Origin: Clavulina sp. PMI_390
Lineage: Eukaryota > Basidiomycota > Agaricomycetes > Cantharellales > Hydnaceae
NCBI GenBank assembly: GCA_015039315.1
Contig: WIDE01000005.1
Location: forward strand, 524,833-588,832
Reading direction: 5' to 3'
Length of the DNA: 64,000 nucleotides
Position numbers and translations under genes: made by a program. The notes beneath the pieces were generated by a model that did no database searches, was not told where the DNA came from, and worked only from the letters and a program-made list of their open reading frames with translations. Every line of letters begins with the position of its first letter. Within the stretch, counting starts at the first letter, position 1. Positions 1 through 11,310 of this stretch are shown here, in pieces.

Positions 1-589
1 AGGAATACCACCTCTTGCAAAGTCGTGGGGCAAGAATTCGGTATGGTGTGGACCATGGCGCGTGCGTTTGGCTTTCTTTCTTTCTTTCTTTCTTTCATTC
101 AATGTATACGTGGATATCACGCTGATGATGGCCTTGCACTATAGATATCAAAGCACGCTTGCACGCGACATGGGCGCTATGCCAGGACTTTTCGACCTAT
201 GGTGGAAGTACGGGACCCATGTCCTTATCAGTTACATGTACGTTCATGATCGCTATAGATTCGCAAGTTTAGTATTGCGCTGACGGTAGCCCCACTCAAT
301 CAGTATGGGCGCCGCGTTTACCCCCTACTACCGCCTCACTGGGCCCTTTGTGGCTCGTTCTGCTCCGCAAACTGTGACCACTGAGCTTTGGGACACCATC
401 ACACGCCGCGGTATCCTCGGGAACCTCGCGATGGGCATTGTTCCTATGATCTTCTACGGACTCATCACAGGTTTAATCACGTTGCTTGAGCTACTGTGGC
501 TCGCCCTTGGACGGCCAAGCTGGATGGGACTCTGGTTTGGCAGGTGGAAACGGTTAGGTGATATGCCGCCTGGGCTTTTCAGCTCGTAG
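1..589 (+). CDS. Flavin-containing monooxygenase-like protein, C-terminal part (5' end outside window)
   Basis: Only the last three exons are present: about 3-61, 145-237 and 304-589. The first reads IRYGVDHGA and continues after the intron as LARDMGA, a combination known from fungal FAD/NAD(P)-binding monooxygenases of the FMO/Baeyer-Villiger type. The last exon carries TPYYRLTGPF and then a strongly hydrophobic helix (about nt 425-510) close to the C-terminus, which suggests a membrane-anchored enzyme facing the cytosol. The FAD and NADPH Rossmann motifs would lie upstream and cannot be checked. The first intron contains a CTTT microsatellite. The family assignment rests on the C-terminal signature alone; the substrate is unknown. 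Confidence 0.6.
72..96. repeat. CTTT microsatellite in an intron
   Basis: About six tandem CTTT units lie inside the first visible intron of the monooxygenase gene. They lengthen its pyrimidine-rich part and do not disturb the donor (62) or acceptor (144). Confidence 0.9.
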
Positions 590-703
590 TTACCCCAGAA
601 GCCTGTCATTCCCTTACTATTATAGATAGTTAATGCGGAATTCAAAGAGGGGGGATAATTTGGAATAAAGATAACTATGTATGTTTAGAGTGATTCCGCA
701 TAC

Positions 704-1308
704 TCATACTGTGGAGGAAGATGCGTCTGGCGTGATCGAGCCGAATCTCCGTTTGCCCCAATCTACCACATCGTAGTGAGTTACGCCCATACCACGCGCG
801 ACACCGGCTACGACAAGTACTGCAAGGAGATGAGCGCATGATGGGCACCAGTCCAAATGGGGATGGAATAAGAGCGGCTTATCAGTCAAATATACAAATG
901 GGATGCGCGACGCCGAAAGCCGACGCGAAGAAAAGAAACTGAAGAGCTCGGGCAAGAAAAGAAATAACACGTACGCGCCCCGAACCCAGCCAATAGTCCT
1001 CTTCCCATACCATTGTGCTGGCCAAATCCCCGCGTGTTGAGACCAAGCGGGATTTTCTGGCCTGCCACTACATCCTTCCTCACCTGGGAGGTGACCGCTG
1101 TTGAATGTGCCGCAGTATTCGATGTTGCTCTTGAGGTGCCCGTTGAAGAAGAAGAAGGAAGGGGAGATGATGATGCATCAGGGGCGTAGAGCGCTGAATA
1201 GATGGTGTAGAAGCCTGTGCCAGTGAGGATACCAAATCCAAGCAGACGGCATGATGTGCAATCTTTGCCGACGCCCCTCGGTGGTGCAGGATCACCTCCG
1301 GGGATCAT
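704..1308 (-). CDS. Small DMAC1-like (DUF4536-type) membrane protein
   Basis: I model two exons, 1308-1011 and 819-704, joined in phase 1 over a GTATGG donor and a TTGCAG acceptor, giving about 137 residues. The N-terminal part has the motif DCTSCRLLG running into a hydrophobic helix (about residues 19-42). This matches the CxxC plus transmembrane start of the DMAC1/DUF4536 family, small inner-mitochondrial-membrane proteins linked to assembly of complex I. The second exon opens with another hydrophobic stretch (VLVVAGVARG), consistent with a two-helix topology. The Ser/Thr-rich linker between the helices is longer than usual, and the 191-nt intron is long for this window, so the second half of the model is uncertain. 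Confidence 0.45.
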
Positions 1309-1971
1309 TTGAATCAGTTTAAGCCGTCAAGCCGCGCCTGAATCGATGAGAGCGATTGCGCCGAGATGTGGAAAGGGAGCAAAGCAGCAAGCAATGCTGT
1401 GAGTTGGAAGAGGCTGGAGGCCGCCGAAATTATGGGGCGTTTCGAACCTAGACAGTAGCAAGAAATACAATCTGAGAGTTCAGCCTCTTTGACTGGCTGA
1501 AGGAGCAGGATGCCACTGGCAGGCAAGAGACGCTGACAATGGGACGCGTCGAAGCAGCGTGGGAACAGTTGGCCAATCCCGTGGGCCACACGGCCACCAG
1601 GCTCACCTCCAAGTTTCACCATAACGCGCAAGCAGCCACTTTGTCTTCCTACCGATATGGCTCACAGGATGCAATAAGTATGAATTTAATTCCCCATGCT
1701 CTAGGCCAAGCTGTGATGGGCTCTCCAGCGATCAAGGTGGCTTTGAAAAAGCGAATCAACCAGTTTGTTCCTGCTCTCGCCGGCAGAATATTATACAACA
1801 TCTATATAACATGATTCTATGAGCTCTTACAGGTCCTTGGGTGTTTCCGCGCCGGCGCGGGTGCACCCGCTGACGACTATAGCTGCGCCCATCCTTGTTA
1901 CTGTTACCCTCCGTTCCAGCTGCCTTGCACTAATGGAGGGCTCGCGGTAGTCGGAGCATCGATAGCACAAA
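1309..1971. other. Intergenic, no supported gene
   Basis: Open frames of about 90-105 codons exist on both strands (for example 1314-1631 minus and 1539-1814 plus), but neither shows a recognisable domain or a convincing intron structure. The stretch probably holds the promoter of the DMAC1-like gene and the 3' flank of the DUF6533 gene. Confidence 0.5.
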
Positions 1972-3940
1972 TTACTCGCCGAGTAAATCATCGAACGCCT
2001 CTATCTGACTCCGTTCAGGTTCCGCGAGAGTGTGTGTCCGAGAAGTGGGGTCGTGCATCCTGCTTTCATGCTGCTTGTTGTCAGAAGGTGGTAGCCCAGC
2101 TTCTACTATTGTCCACCGAGGCTGCCATCCGAGCGGATCTGATAGGTCGGAGAGCGACATAACATCCCTAATGTTAAGTAGCAGCCGAGCACAGCATATG
2201 GAGGAAACCGTCGTCGTCACATCGAACGCGATGAGGTATGTATCGTGGGCTTTTCCCTGCGATGCGTCAACAGAAAGAGAAGGAGAAGAACCGGTTAGTG
2301 GGAAGCGACCTGACGGATCCCTTCGCCTTTGACAGACGTACCCATTTGGATGCGTTGGCCATGACACACAATATTGAGCTCACTGTCAATCAGCAATTCA
2401 GTACAACTTTTGAGACCCAACCCATACAGGGAGATGAACTACCTGCTATCGCTGCTCGCGAGAATCCAATCGTATGTGGGCAAGAGGATACCTTGTCAAC
2501 ATCGTGAATGGTAGCCAGAACACAAGCACGCGTACCAATAAAGTCAATGAACCCTGCACAGGTGGGACGAGAGTGAGTACAGGAACAATATCTTCCGAAA
2601 GGGTAGAATTTACCGTCTCGAAACAAAATATATAGCGCGCGAGTTGTCCTCCCATGCCGTATATGTTCCAAGAATTTGATAACAAGGAAGACTGCTATTA
2701 CTGCATCGACCCGTTGACCAACCGCCACTGGCAAACGAGCCACGAAAAATTACTTACTGAGCTCAAATGTGAGGATGGGAACGTATCGTGACCAGATCCC
2801 CTTACTGTACATCCCCTGGCTTGCACAACCCCCGTAGGGGCCAGGAAGCGGATTTGGATAAACAGGAAACTCTCCTGGAAGCCATATTGCACCATTAAGG
2901 AGCTGTTGCGCTAGACTAGCGGCCTTGAATCATCACAGAAGTATAACGATATCAGTTAGAAATAGGAATGCGCATAAATGCGATAGAGTACTGACAACAT
3001 TGAGACCCATCAATGACCAGTAAATTTGCCCATTACAATCCCACAAGGCATATGTGCGAAGAACCAGAACCGCTACAGCACCGTATAAGAGATCGGGAAT
3101 CCAACACCTAATAAGACGTGCATAAGTTCACTCACTTTGCATGACAAAGCCATTGAGGGTGCTGATTACTAGGAAGGTAAATATCACGGGTTTACACCTG
3201 AGTCAACTGGGTCAGTATTCTGGGACGAGGGGATAAACAAAAAATTGAGGCTCACATCTCCTGGCTGGTTGCACCGTTCAGCACCATGGTTTCTAATTTG
3301 GCCACTCAGAGGAGCACAATCAAACCCCCCATCGAACTTTTGAGACACACCTATTGCATGTAAGCTAACAAGGCATGTTCGGCGGTGTTAGCCTTTGAAG
3401 TTCAGCAATGAGCGAGCGCTGAGACGAACACGATTCCAATCATCCCAAATAACCTAGGGAAAGGAACGTCAATTTCTTGGCTCGAGCCTAGTCCAGCTCA
3501 ATAGTTACCGGTTAGCAAGATACAGTATCGAGCCAGTGTTCTAGGGAGCACAAGGCTAAGGCACGAGCTTCATTGAGATTCTCATGGAAGTGCGAGCTCA
3601 CTAGCGGTTTTCCCCAGAAATGTTCGATCTAATGCAGACCAGATTAGACAGAGCGTTCCTCGTACAATAACAAGAAAAGGCTTTTCTCGAACCTCCAAAT
3701 CAATGGCAATGACCCAATCCCATAAGAACCAACTCGATGTAGCCACTGAGGTCGACGCACAAGGAGCAGATTCAGGCACGGTTGCCTATGGTAGAAGCAA
3801 TCCAACCATGACTCACAGAAGGAGAACTACAAAGGCGAGAACCAGTTCATGAGAGCATTTTTGCGGATGGCTGGGGATCGTGAACTCACATGAGAGATTT
3901 CCAGAAGCATTGCCTCGTTGACCGCTGTGCTCTGATTCAT
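1972..3940 (-). CDS. DUF6533 domain integral membrane protein
   Basis: This gene is cut by many short introns, so no single open frame reveals it. Reading the minus strand from ATG 3940, the exons give MNQSTAVNEAMLLEISH, then a helix with WDWVIAIDLE, then IEHFWGKPL and ILYLANR. Further on come VLVLRTYALWD, a segment with PYGGCASQG, a helix ending ILTFEL, then LFRDGFIDF, and finally ARLLLNIRD. These correspond in order to the signature blocks of the DUF6533 family of basidiomycete multi-pass membrane proteins (YDxxxxxDxE, LxxLNR, LRxYALW, GC, ILTFEL, RDG and RLLLNIRE). No biochemical function is established for the family. Junctions in the part around 3100-3420 could not all be resolved. The last exon encodes a hydrophilic cytosolic tail that ends at 1972. 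Confidence 0.7.
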
Positions 3941-5320
3941 GACCGCTGCTGTTGCTTGTTCCCTCGTTCACTTAGTTAATATGCTTGGCTCGCATTCAAT
4001 GTTCCAAATGTGTCAAGAAAGACGTCTTTCAGACTGGATGGCCCAGGCAGACTGTCAAAGGATAGTGAGGCCGAGGGTAAGGAGGTTTCAGCGGGGGTCG
4101 AGAGCATTTCATGAGATGACTCTCACCATCTTTAAGGTAGAGTGCATCACTGGTCCCGCAACAAATTGCTAAATTGGGGATCGGTGATTCAGAGCGTCCT
4201 TCTTTTCACACAGATCCGTGAATAATTTGGGCACCTGACACACTCGGTCGGTCGATGAGTAACTTCGAGGCCGGTAGCTGAGAGCGGTGAGCGGATCACC
4301 CATGGCGCCGCTTTCTCTGATCAACTCTCTAGTTTCCTCCAACTCTGAGCTCATTCGAGTACCCTTGTCTCTGAGTTGTAGTGGTTCCGAGCTAAGGGTA
4401 CGCCAGTACTAACAACAGAAAATGAGGTGACGCTTCGGTATGTTCTCTGACCTTGCTGTCAGCACCATCACACCGCAAATGAATCGATCCCCCATACCTG
4501 TCATCCATAATTTGATTTTGGAGAATAAACGTTCACAGCCGAACCCGTCCGGCCATCGTGATATTCTTCTCTCGGTCTCCCCTGCCCTCGGAGTCGGTCA
4601 AGCAAAAAGGAAGCTGGGGGCTTGTAACTACAGGTTCTTTTTATCGCGGGTGCAGAGTATCTGTCGAGGAACTGAGCTTGGTATGATAGTAGTTTGGGAC
4701 TTTCATGACGAACATGAGAGGCGTGGAGCAGGGATGTTCTTCAACCCGCTTAGTCAAAGCATCAACGTAAGAGTCACCCGAGCCACCCGAATCAAATTTC
4801 GATATTAGATGACATACACCTGAATGTGTAGAATTACCGACTGTCTGTGTCTGGGTGTGTGTTGTCCATCACTTTACAGAAAAGATGCCCAGATGAGGCT
4901 ATTGCGCGGCCTGGCTCATGAAACTCCTTGGCAGGGGATGACGCCTTATCTGAGAATGAGGACCTTCAGGTGAGGTAGATAAGTCACACCACTGGACAGG
5001 TCAAAGACGCCCATGGGTTGCCGCTCACGGCCTGGTCACCATGGGCCGCAAATCTGTCACAGCCACCGCCGCGACCATGACGACATAGATTCTCAAGGGG
5101 ACACGGGAAGCGGCAGATATGGAAAGCGATATGTCCAAATCGTTCATCAATAGAAGTGTACGTATGGATACAGCAGGGGTATGATAGCGTTTAGCTAGTC
5201 GTCAAGTAGCATAGCAAAATATGTGTGGGAAAAGAGGGGGAAAGGGTAGCTGCGGATGGGATGGGGGAAACATCGGATACTTGTTCACCAGCGCACGACG
5301 GAAGGGCCGTGGCTGGTGGC
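3941..5320. other. Intergenic, no supported gene
   Basis: Short open frames occur (4169-4354 minus, 4440-4808 plus) but give no recognisable motif and no consistent splice structure. The left end should hold the promoter of the DUF6533 gene. The right end should hold the 3' untranslated region of PMP3. Confidence 0.5.
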
Positions 5321-5613
5321 TCAGTATTTCAAGATGATGTAGAGGGCGTGGACGATACCAGGGATGTAACCCAGGATCGTTAATAGGCTGTAAAGATCGT
5401 TTGTCAGTACCTCGACTGCTAGGCGTGGCTTGAGAAGGCTTACATGTTGATGAAGAAGTCGGAGTTACACCCGCGCTCAAGGAACACACCCAGAGGGGGG
5501 AGGATCACGGCAAAGCTATGGAAGGAACCCAACCAGGTCAATTCGCAACACCGTCAACGTGCCGCAAAGCGCACGTACATGATCTTGAGAATGTCAGAGC
5601 AAGTGAAGGCCAT
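5321..5613 (-). CDS. PMP3: PMP3-family plasma membrane proteolipid
   Basis: Three exons, 5613-5579, 5515-5444 and 5387-5321, join to a protein of about 57 residues. It begins MAFTCSDILKI, continues FAVILPPLGVFLERGC, then NSDFFINILLTILGYIPG, and ends HALYIILKY. This is the full UPF0057/PMP3 signature: two transmembrane helices joined by a short loop with a conserved Gly-Cys. Family members sit in the plasma membrane; yeast PMP3 affects membrane potential and cation tolerance. Length and ends match the family, so the gene looks intact. Both introns interrupt codons in phase 2, with GTACGT and GTAAGC donors. The gene is too small and too spliced to stand out in an ORF scan. Confidence 0.93.
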
Positions 5614-6784
5614 GGCGAGTTTGGAGAAGGTGGGATAAGTGGTTGATGGCTTCTTGACAACGGACTGGTAAGTGTTGGTGGTGGGAGAGTCAAAGGGTAG
5701 TGGGCGTCCGACATCTTTATACCGTCTGGGTGGTAATTTAGTCCGGGAGGGCGATCATGCGTCATCGTGACCGCGACATTTCCAAATGAGTGTGACGTCT
5801 CGGGGGCTGTTCTCCCTCGCGCTTCCGAGGGCATCATGTCATGGTCCATTTGCTGCGCTCCTGCGTCCAGTGCACCTATTACACTTGGCGCAGACCAACT
5901 CGACCGGGTTATCTGTGGTCGCTAGCGAAGCTGTGCTCATACTCCTCACTCAGATATCCCTTGAACCTGTGATAACACGGGAACGGCCAGCGCAGTCAGC
6001 CTACCCGCTACTAGCATGGGGAAACATATATTTTGACACAAAACCTCCCAGGGTTCCGGTGATAGGCTCGATGAGCAACTTCTCTGAGGACAGCCATTCG
6101 TTATCTTCGCTATCCCATTATGCTGCTCAGTACACCGTAGAGGCATCATCCATCTCTTGGGTGTAGCCTTGGATCCCCGACCGACACCCCGCAACGCATA
6201 CTTAAGCACATCTTGATCATCTTGCCACTTCGTCATGAGCGCTGTCGTCGTCTGCGTTTGCTCTTCTCGTTTAATAGCTTTTCTCACCCGAAGAAAGTCA
6301 ATCAATCATTTGATGAATGAGTCCATTCAAATATACCGAATGCAAACATCATCCCTTCGTCCCCGCGACCTTCCTGTCAGACTATTTCACTAGCATACGT
6401 TCCCTTGAGCATATTGATGCGCTGCCGATCCAATTTCGTTTGAAGTCAGGCTACCATCAAGGATTCTCGTAGGCAGTCTGACCAACTGAGCGCCATCATG
6501 ATGGTGTTCAGCCCCATCTGACATTCAGCCAATGAGCCTGCAAGCCCTCGTCACTGAAGGTAATGGTACCACTTCGAGGATAAAAACTTGTGGGCGATGA
6601 GGTCCCATCACCCCAGTCTTTTCCTTAGGTCCTCTGTCTCGTTCCTTCGCTTTCTTTGCGCTGGTCGCAGTGAGTTTACTTGATATTGCACCGAGACTGA
6701 TGGTACTCACAGACCTATTTCCCTTCAGCGTGAACTCAGGCAGTCATCTTTCTTTTTTTCTTTGATTCCATCAACGGCGAAAAT
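5614..6784. other. Intergenic, no supported gene
   Basis: The stretch separates the divergent PMP3 and secreted-protein genes and so should contain both promoters. Open frames such as 5786-6166 (+) and 5946-6305 (-) show no domain and overlap each other. Confidence 0.5.
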
Positions 6785-7613
6785 ATGCGCACCACCTTCT
6801 TTTTTGTCGCTACTCTCTTCGCGACGTCTGCCCTCGCGGCTCCTTCTGCTGTGATCAAGCCTGCAACTGCTGTAAAGCCTGTCGGCACTGTCGTGAAGCC
6901 AAATATTCCTACCTCTCTTCCAGTAGGAGGCGCAGCATCGAGTCTCCTCAGTGAGGTGCGCCTGGGTCTCTAGTTTGCTCACTCTAGGCCACGAAGACTA
7001 AGCCACAGACCATACGGTGTCCTCAATTAGGTCGAAAAACTATTTAGGCGTGAGGAGCTGGAACTTGCTTACGCTAAGCGAGACGCGAGTGCTATTGCCA
7101 ATATCGTCGCAACCGCCCAGTCCCTCTCTCCTACCGACAAGCAGACGGTAAAGACTGCCCTCATCAACAAGGTCAAGACCCTACAGAACACGCCGGGCAG
7201 ACGTAACGATGTCCTCCGCGACCACATGGAGGGTCGCTCTTTGGTACGAATCCCTCTGATCCTGCTAAATGAGATGTACAACTAACAAAGTTTGTATTGA
7301 TCTGACAGCCTGTCACCTCTGGCAGCACGATTCTCCACGAGCTTACGCATAGTACACCATCGACCTCGACCACTAGCATGTCATCGGCAGGCGGTGGCAG
7401 TTTTGGGCAGGTCACTTTTTCAATGTTACAGGGGTGGAGCGCTGACCTTGCATCTTTCCTTAGCTTTAGTTCAATTCCAGTGAGGCTGGCGACTAGTACA
7501 ATAACGAATGCCGAGTGAGTGCTGCAAAGATTCACTTTCTATTTACGCCTCTGGTCTCATAACCCTTTCCCCAAAGCAACTTTTCGCTCTTCGGTTTGAG
7601 CCTTCATCTATGA
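6785..7613 (+). CDS. Small secreted protein of unknown function
   Basis: The start at 6785 opens with a typical signal peptide (MRTTFFFVATLFATSALAA, cleavage near residue 19). Exons 6785-6955 and 7031-7243 join in phase 0, and a third exon begins at 7309. The mature part has a Pro/Val/Lys-rich segment, then a predicted alpha-helical part with dibasic sites (FRRE, AKRD), then a Ser/Thr-rich segment. A strong GTGAGT donor at 7515 suggests one more exon ending at 7613 with a short hydrophobic tail (SLFGLSLHL); without it the protein stops at 7518. I recognise no family. It could be a cell-wall or secreted protein processed at the dibasic sites; that is inference. Confidence 0.6.
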
Positions 7614-7992
7614 TAGCGTCTTCGCGTCGTGGCCCTTGCACGAAGAGTGCTAGAGTCGTATGCTGACCACTCCACCCGTGGTTACACAAGCTCCTGCCGT
7701 GAGGCTAGCTGGAACAACCCATGTATCAGTAGAGTCTGTGCGTAGATAATCAATTGTAGCCATTATCCGCGGTGAAATATCTATTGATGGAAGCTTTCTT
7801 TGCGCCGTGCTCTGAGGTCGGGACCGGACGGATGCGAGATGCCCATGACTCGACGACCAAACTCTCTTGATCACTGACCGACTCTCAGATCTTTCCCTCA
7901 ACTATGCATGTAGTCCATGCTCTTTTCAAATCGGGTTGTCATTGATCCTGAGATTTGTCATCTAACTTCTAGTCACTACCCGACTTGACGCA
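7614..7992. other. Intergenic, probable promoter region
   Basis: No coding signal is seen. The region lies directly upstream of the formamidase-like gene and should hold its promoter. Confidence 0.5.
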
Positions 7993-8961
7993 ATGGTTCG
8001 CGAGATCAAGGACATCTCTTACTTGAACCCCGAAAATGGCTCCCCAGAAATCGATGATAAGCGAACGATGGACATTTACCTCCCTGAAGACGTTCATAAT
8101 ACGTCAGCTGACGTGATCCTTGTTGTCTTCATCCATGGTGGGGCCTGGAGGGCTGGGGACAAGGATATGCATTCCCTCTTGGCCAAGCAATGGGCATCTC
8201 TATCTGCACCAGCCTCTATTAACGCTGAGGCATCTTCTAAGGCCGCGAATGTTGTCGTGGCTGTCCCTAACTACCGCCTCTCGCCAGCTGTAAAGCACCC
8301 TGTCCACACCGACGACATTTATGACGCCCTCAAGTTCCTTCTTTCGCCACACCCTCACCCAGATATCCCAAATTTCACGTATTCACAAATATGGGTCGCT
8401 GGTCACAGTGCTGGAGCGCATATAGCATCCTCCCTAGTCCTTTGTGCCCCTGAGCCGACTGCTCAGACTTCCCAGTTGTCCCACCCAGACAGCGATCTTG
8501 ATGACGTCCGTCATCGTATCACTGGGATTATCGGGCTCGAGGGCATATACGACATCGATATGCTGCTCAAGAGCTTCCCCTCCCTTTTCTATCGCACGTT
8601 CATCGAGCAGGCATTTGAGGCTCGTCCATCGTACGAAGGGGCTGATATCACCCACTACACCCTGCCGCTTGCTCCTACCAACGGAGGTGATGACACCAAG
8701 AAGATTTCCGGAAGAGCCGATCATTTACGCTGGGTAATTGTCCACTCACGAGAGGATACTCTCGTGGATCTCGCACAGGCCCAAGCTGTCGCCAATCACC
8801 TCCGCGAACTATACCACCCAGTCGAGGGCAGGAAGGAAACTAACAACAACCCTCCGCGCGTGTTCGAGGAATATGATCGTATTGTGGGAGAGCATGACGA
8901 TTTGTTAGATTCAGTAGCACTGGCTGACTTTGTGGGGGATGTTATATTTGGAACTTTGTAG
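7993..8961 (+). CDS. BNA7: Alpha/beta hydrolase, probable kynurenine formamidase
   Basis: An intron-less gene of 322 codons. The sequence has the oxyanion-hole motif HGGAW (about residues 48-52) and the nucleophile elbow GHSAGAH (about residue 137). An acidic residue in HSREDTLVD and a His in GEHDDLLD follow and would complete a Ser-Asp-His triad. The start ISYLNPENG and DIYLPE resembles arylformamidases and related esterases of the hormone-sensitive-lipase type. Kynurenine formamidase hydrolyses N-formylkynurenine to kynurenine and formate in the cytosol, the second step of tryptophan degradation. The neighbouring convergent gene is kynureninase, a later enzyme of the same pathway, which supports the assignment. 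On its own the sequence would also fit a general carboxylesterase. Confidence 0.62.
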   Translation: MVREIKDISYLNPENGSPEIDDKRTMDIYLPEDVHNTSADVILVVFIHGGAWRAGDKDMHSLLAKQWASLSAPASINAEASSKAANVVVAVPNYRLSPAVKHPVHTDDIYDALKFLLSPHPHPDIPNFTYSQIWVAGHSAGAHIASSLVLCAPEPTAQTSQLSHPDSDLDDVRHRITGIIGLEGIYDIDMLLKSFPSLFYRTFIEQAFEARPSYEGADITHYTLPLAPTNGGDDTKKISGRADHLRWVIVHSREDTLVDLAQAQAVANHLRELYHPVEGRKETNNNPPRVFEEYDRIVGEHDDLLDSVALADFVGDVIFGTL

Positions 8962-9156
8962 TTGGGTGAGGTGTTGTTCTCAGACCAGAGCGGCGAATGC
9001 AATAGTCCGAAACCATGTACATTTTGTAACTAGCTACAACAGCTGAGGAATATACAATTTGTAGTTGTTCAACCTTCCTGAATATGTGGTGATGGAAGGA
9101 AGCAAGTCTTGTGGTACACATGTGAACGGTCCCAGAGCAAATCGCTCGGTGGGGAA

Positions 9157-11017
9157 TCAGTGAGCGTCGGTGGCGGCCACCTCATCGAGTACTTCGTTCA
9201 GGATGCGAAGACACCTCTCACAATCCCCAAACGAGTTGTACAGTGGAGCGGGTGAAAGGCGGATCACGTCAGGATCTCGCTCGTCGCCAATGACTCCCCG
9301 CCGTTTGAGAGCCTCCAGGACGCGATGCATTGTTCCTGCTCCAGCAGGCCAAAGCAAAGAGAGCTGCGCTCCGCGGAAGGAATTCACGCTCGTCGGAGAG
9401 GTTTCGAGAGCAGATGTGAATGGAGAAGGAGTGATGATCGTGAATCTAGGGTCGAGCTTCTTCCCCGCGGTGACCTCAGCTTTCGTCGCCGCATCAGCTG
9501 CCTCCAGCACAATTCCTGCATTCTTGACATCGAAACTCGGGAACAGCTCTCCAATCTTCCCCGCCTCGAAAAAGTGTTTCGACTTGCGTAGGTGATGCTC
9601 CAACCAGTTGGTGAGCATGAGGCTCTTCTGTCGAAGACTGGTCATTCCAGCTTCGCCAGGCGACAGTGGCGGAAGGCGATCGAAAAGCTCCAGAGAGCCC
9701 ATCAGAGCAGCGACCAACAATGCGGCCGGATTCGACTGCTGATAACCCGCTGCACCTGGGATCTGCTTGAACTTGTACGGCATGCGGAATCGAGTTTGCT
9801 GGTCGTGGCCCCACCAGCCGTGCAGCCTATAGGCAATCATATTTGGTTAACGATGATACGAAGTTCAAAATATGCAGTGAATGACGCACTTGGCTGGTGA
9901 TTCCGTATCCCAATTCTCGTGGACGAAGAGCCCACCGATCCCTCCAGGCCCCGAGTTGAGGTACTTGTACGTGCACCACACTGCAAAGTCAACGTCCCAA
10001 TCGTGGAGTTGGAGTGGGTAGACATTTCCGATCGCATGAGCGAGGTCCCAACCAACAATAGCGCCCTCAGCGTGGCCGGCCTTGGTGATGCTCTCCATCG
10101 GGAACCACTGCCCAGTGTAATACTGGACTCCAGAGAATAGCACGAGCGCGATCGACGAGCCATTTTCTTTGATCACACTGAGGATATCCTCCTCACGTAG
10201 CACAAACTCCCCAGCCCGCGGTGAGATTTCAATCATGGCCTCGGCGGGGTCAAACCCGTGGAATCGAGCTTGTGCATGAAATGCGTACTAAATAAAGGGA
10301 CGGGGGAATAAGCGGGGATGGCTGGGATAGCAGCAACTCTCAAGATTCTCGTGCTTACACGATCGGATGGAAAAGCCTTCGCTTCGCAGACAATCTTGAA
10401 CCGCTCCTTCGTGGGCTTGTAAAAGCTGGTCATCATTAGATGGAGATTCGCCGTGAGCGTCGACATGCATGCTATTTCGGACGGCTTCGCCCCAAGGAGC
10501 CGCTCGAGGGAAGCTACCGTGAAGTCGGCAATGGGCATCCATGGGCGTTCATGCGGGTGGTGGAAGTGTCCCTCAACGGCTCTATTGATTCCCAACGAGC
10601 AAGTCCAGCGACCACCGACATGAAAGAAGAATACGAGCGAGTTAATCAAAGTAATCAAGGAAATGAAGCACAGGTTCGTGTTGTCCATTGGTGCTCACCT
10701 GGTAGCCCATACTTCGAGCTCCTCCTTGACGAGCACTTCAGACCGCTTGGCCAAAGCACCGAGAGAGTTACCACACAGATAAGTGCATGGCTCTTTCACT
10801 GCGGGCAATAGCCAAGATGAGTAATCGGTCATGTATGCATTTATCCTATATAGTGGCCGGATTGCCGTTGACGAAACGTACGTTGGCTTTCATCAACCAG
10901 GTCTGCTCCTACAGCTTCAAAGGTCGGCAAATGAAACTCGGAGCGGAAGGAGGCCAAAGGGTCAGCAGCATCCAGCTCGGTAGCCGTTTTATTCAAGAAA
11001 CCGTCTGGAAGGCTCAT
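9157..11017 (-). CDS. BNA5: Kynureninase
   Basis: Five exons, 11017-10882, 10798-10699, 10581-10359, 10287-9890 and 9826-9157, join without a frame break to about 508 residues, normal for the family. The protein starts [20 protein letters not shown]. It contains [40 protein letters not shown], the PLP-lysine motif [10 protein letters not shown] and LHGWWGHD, all kynureninase signatures. The enzyme is a PLP-dependent hydrolase that cleaves kynurenine or 3-hydroxykynurenine to anthranilate or 3-hydroxyanthranilate plus alanine. In fungi this feeds de novo NAD synthesis. The gene is tail to tail with the formamidase-like gene, only about 195 nt apart. Confidence 0.96.
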
Positions 11018-11310
11018 TGTCGGGTGGGAGGGAACAGTGCAAGAGAGGCGATTGCGCGCTCAGGTTAAGGTTATAAGACGTCTAACGCTTTGGGATCCTG
11101 AAGGGATCTACAGGTGGTAGGTTACGGGCGTTGTGCGCCCGATCGGTTAGTATCATCGTGATTTTTGCGGCGAAAGAACCAAACAACAACGGGTCCGACG
11201 GGCCACAAACGGTCAACATTTGGCTGAGACAAGAAAACTACGACGCTAATACAGGAGAATACTATAATGACATGGAAAAGGGGGTGAACAGAATAAAGCG
11301 AATTTATGGA

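Noticed and set aside
704..970. Single 88-codon frame taken as an independent gene
   Set aside because: Its start lies in the presumed intron; only the part from 819 onward joins the DMAC1-like first exon in frame.
4169..4354. Possible extra 5' exon of the DUF6533 gene
   Set aside because: The exon at 3940 already gives a start and joins in frame with the first family block, so this is not needed.
9170..9595. Plus-strand open frame of 141 codons
   Set aside because: Antisense to the last exon of kynureninase, which is secure by its motifs.
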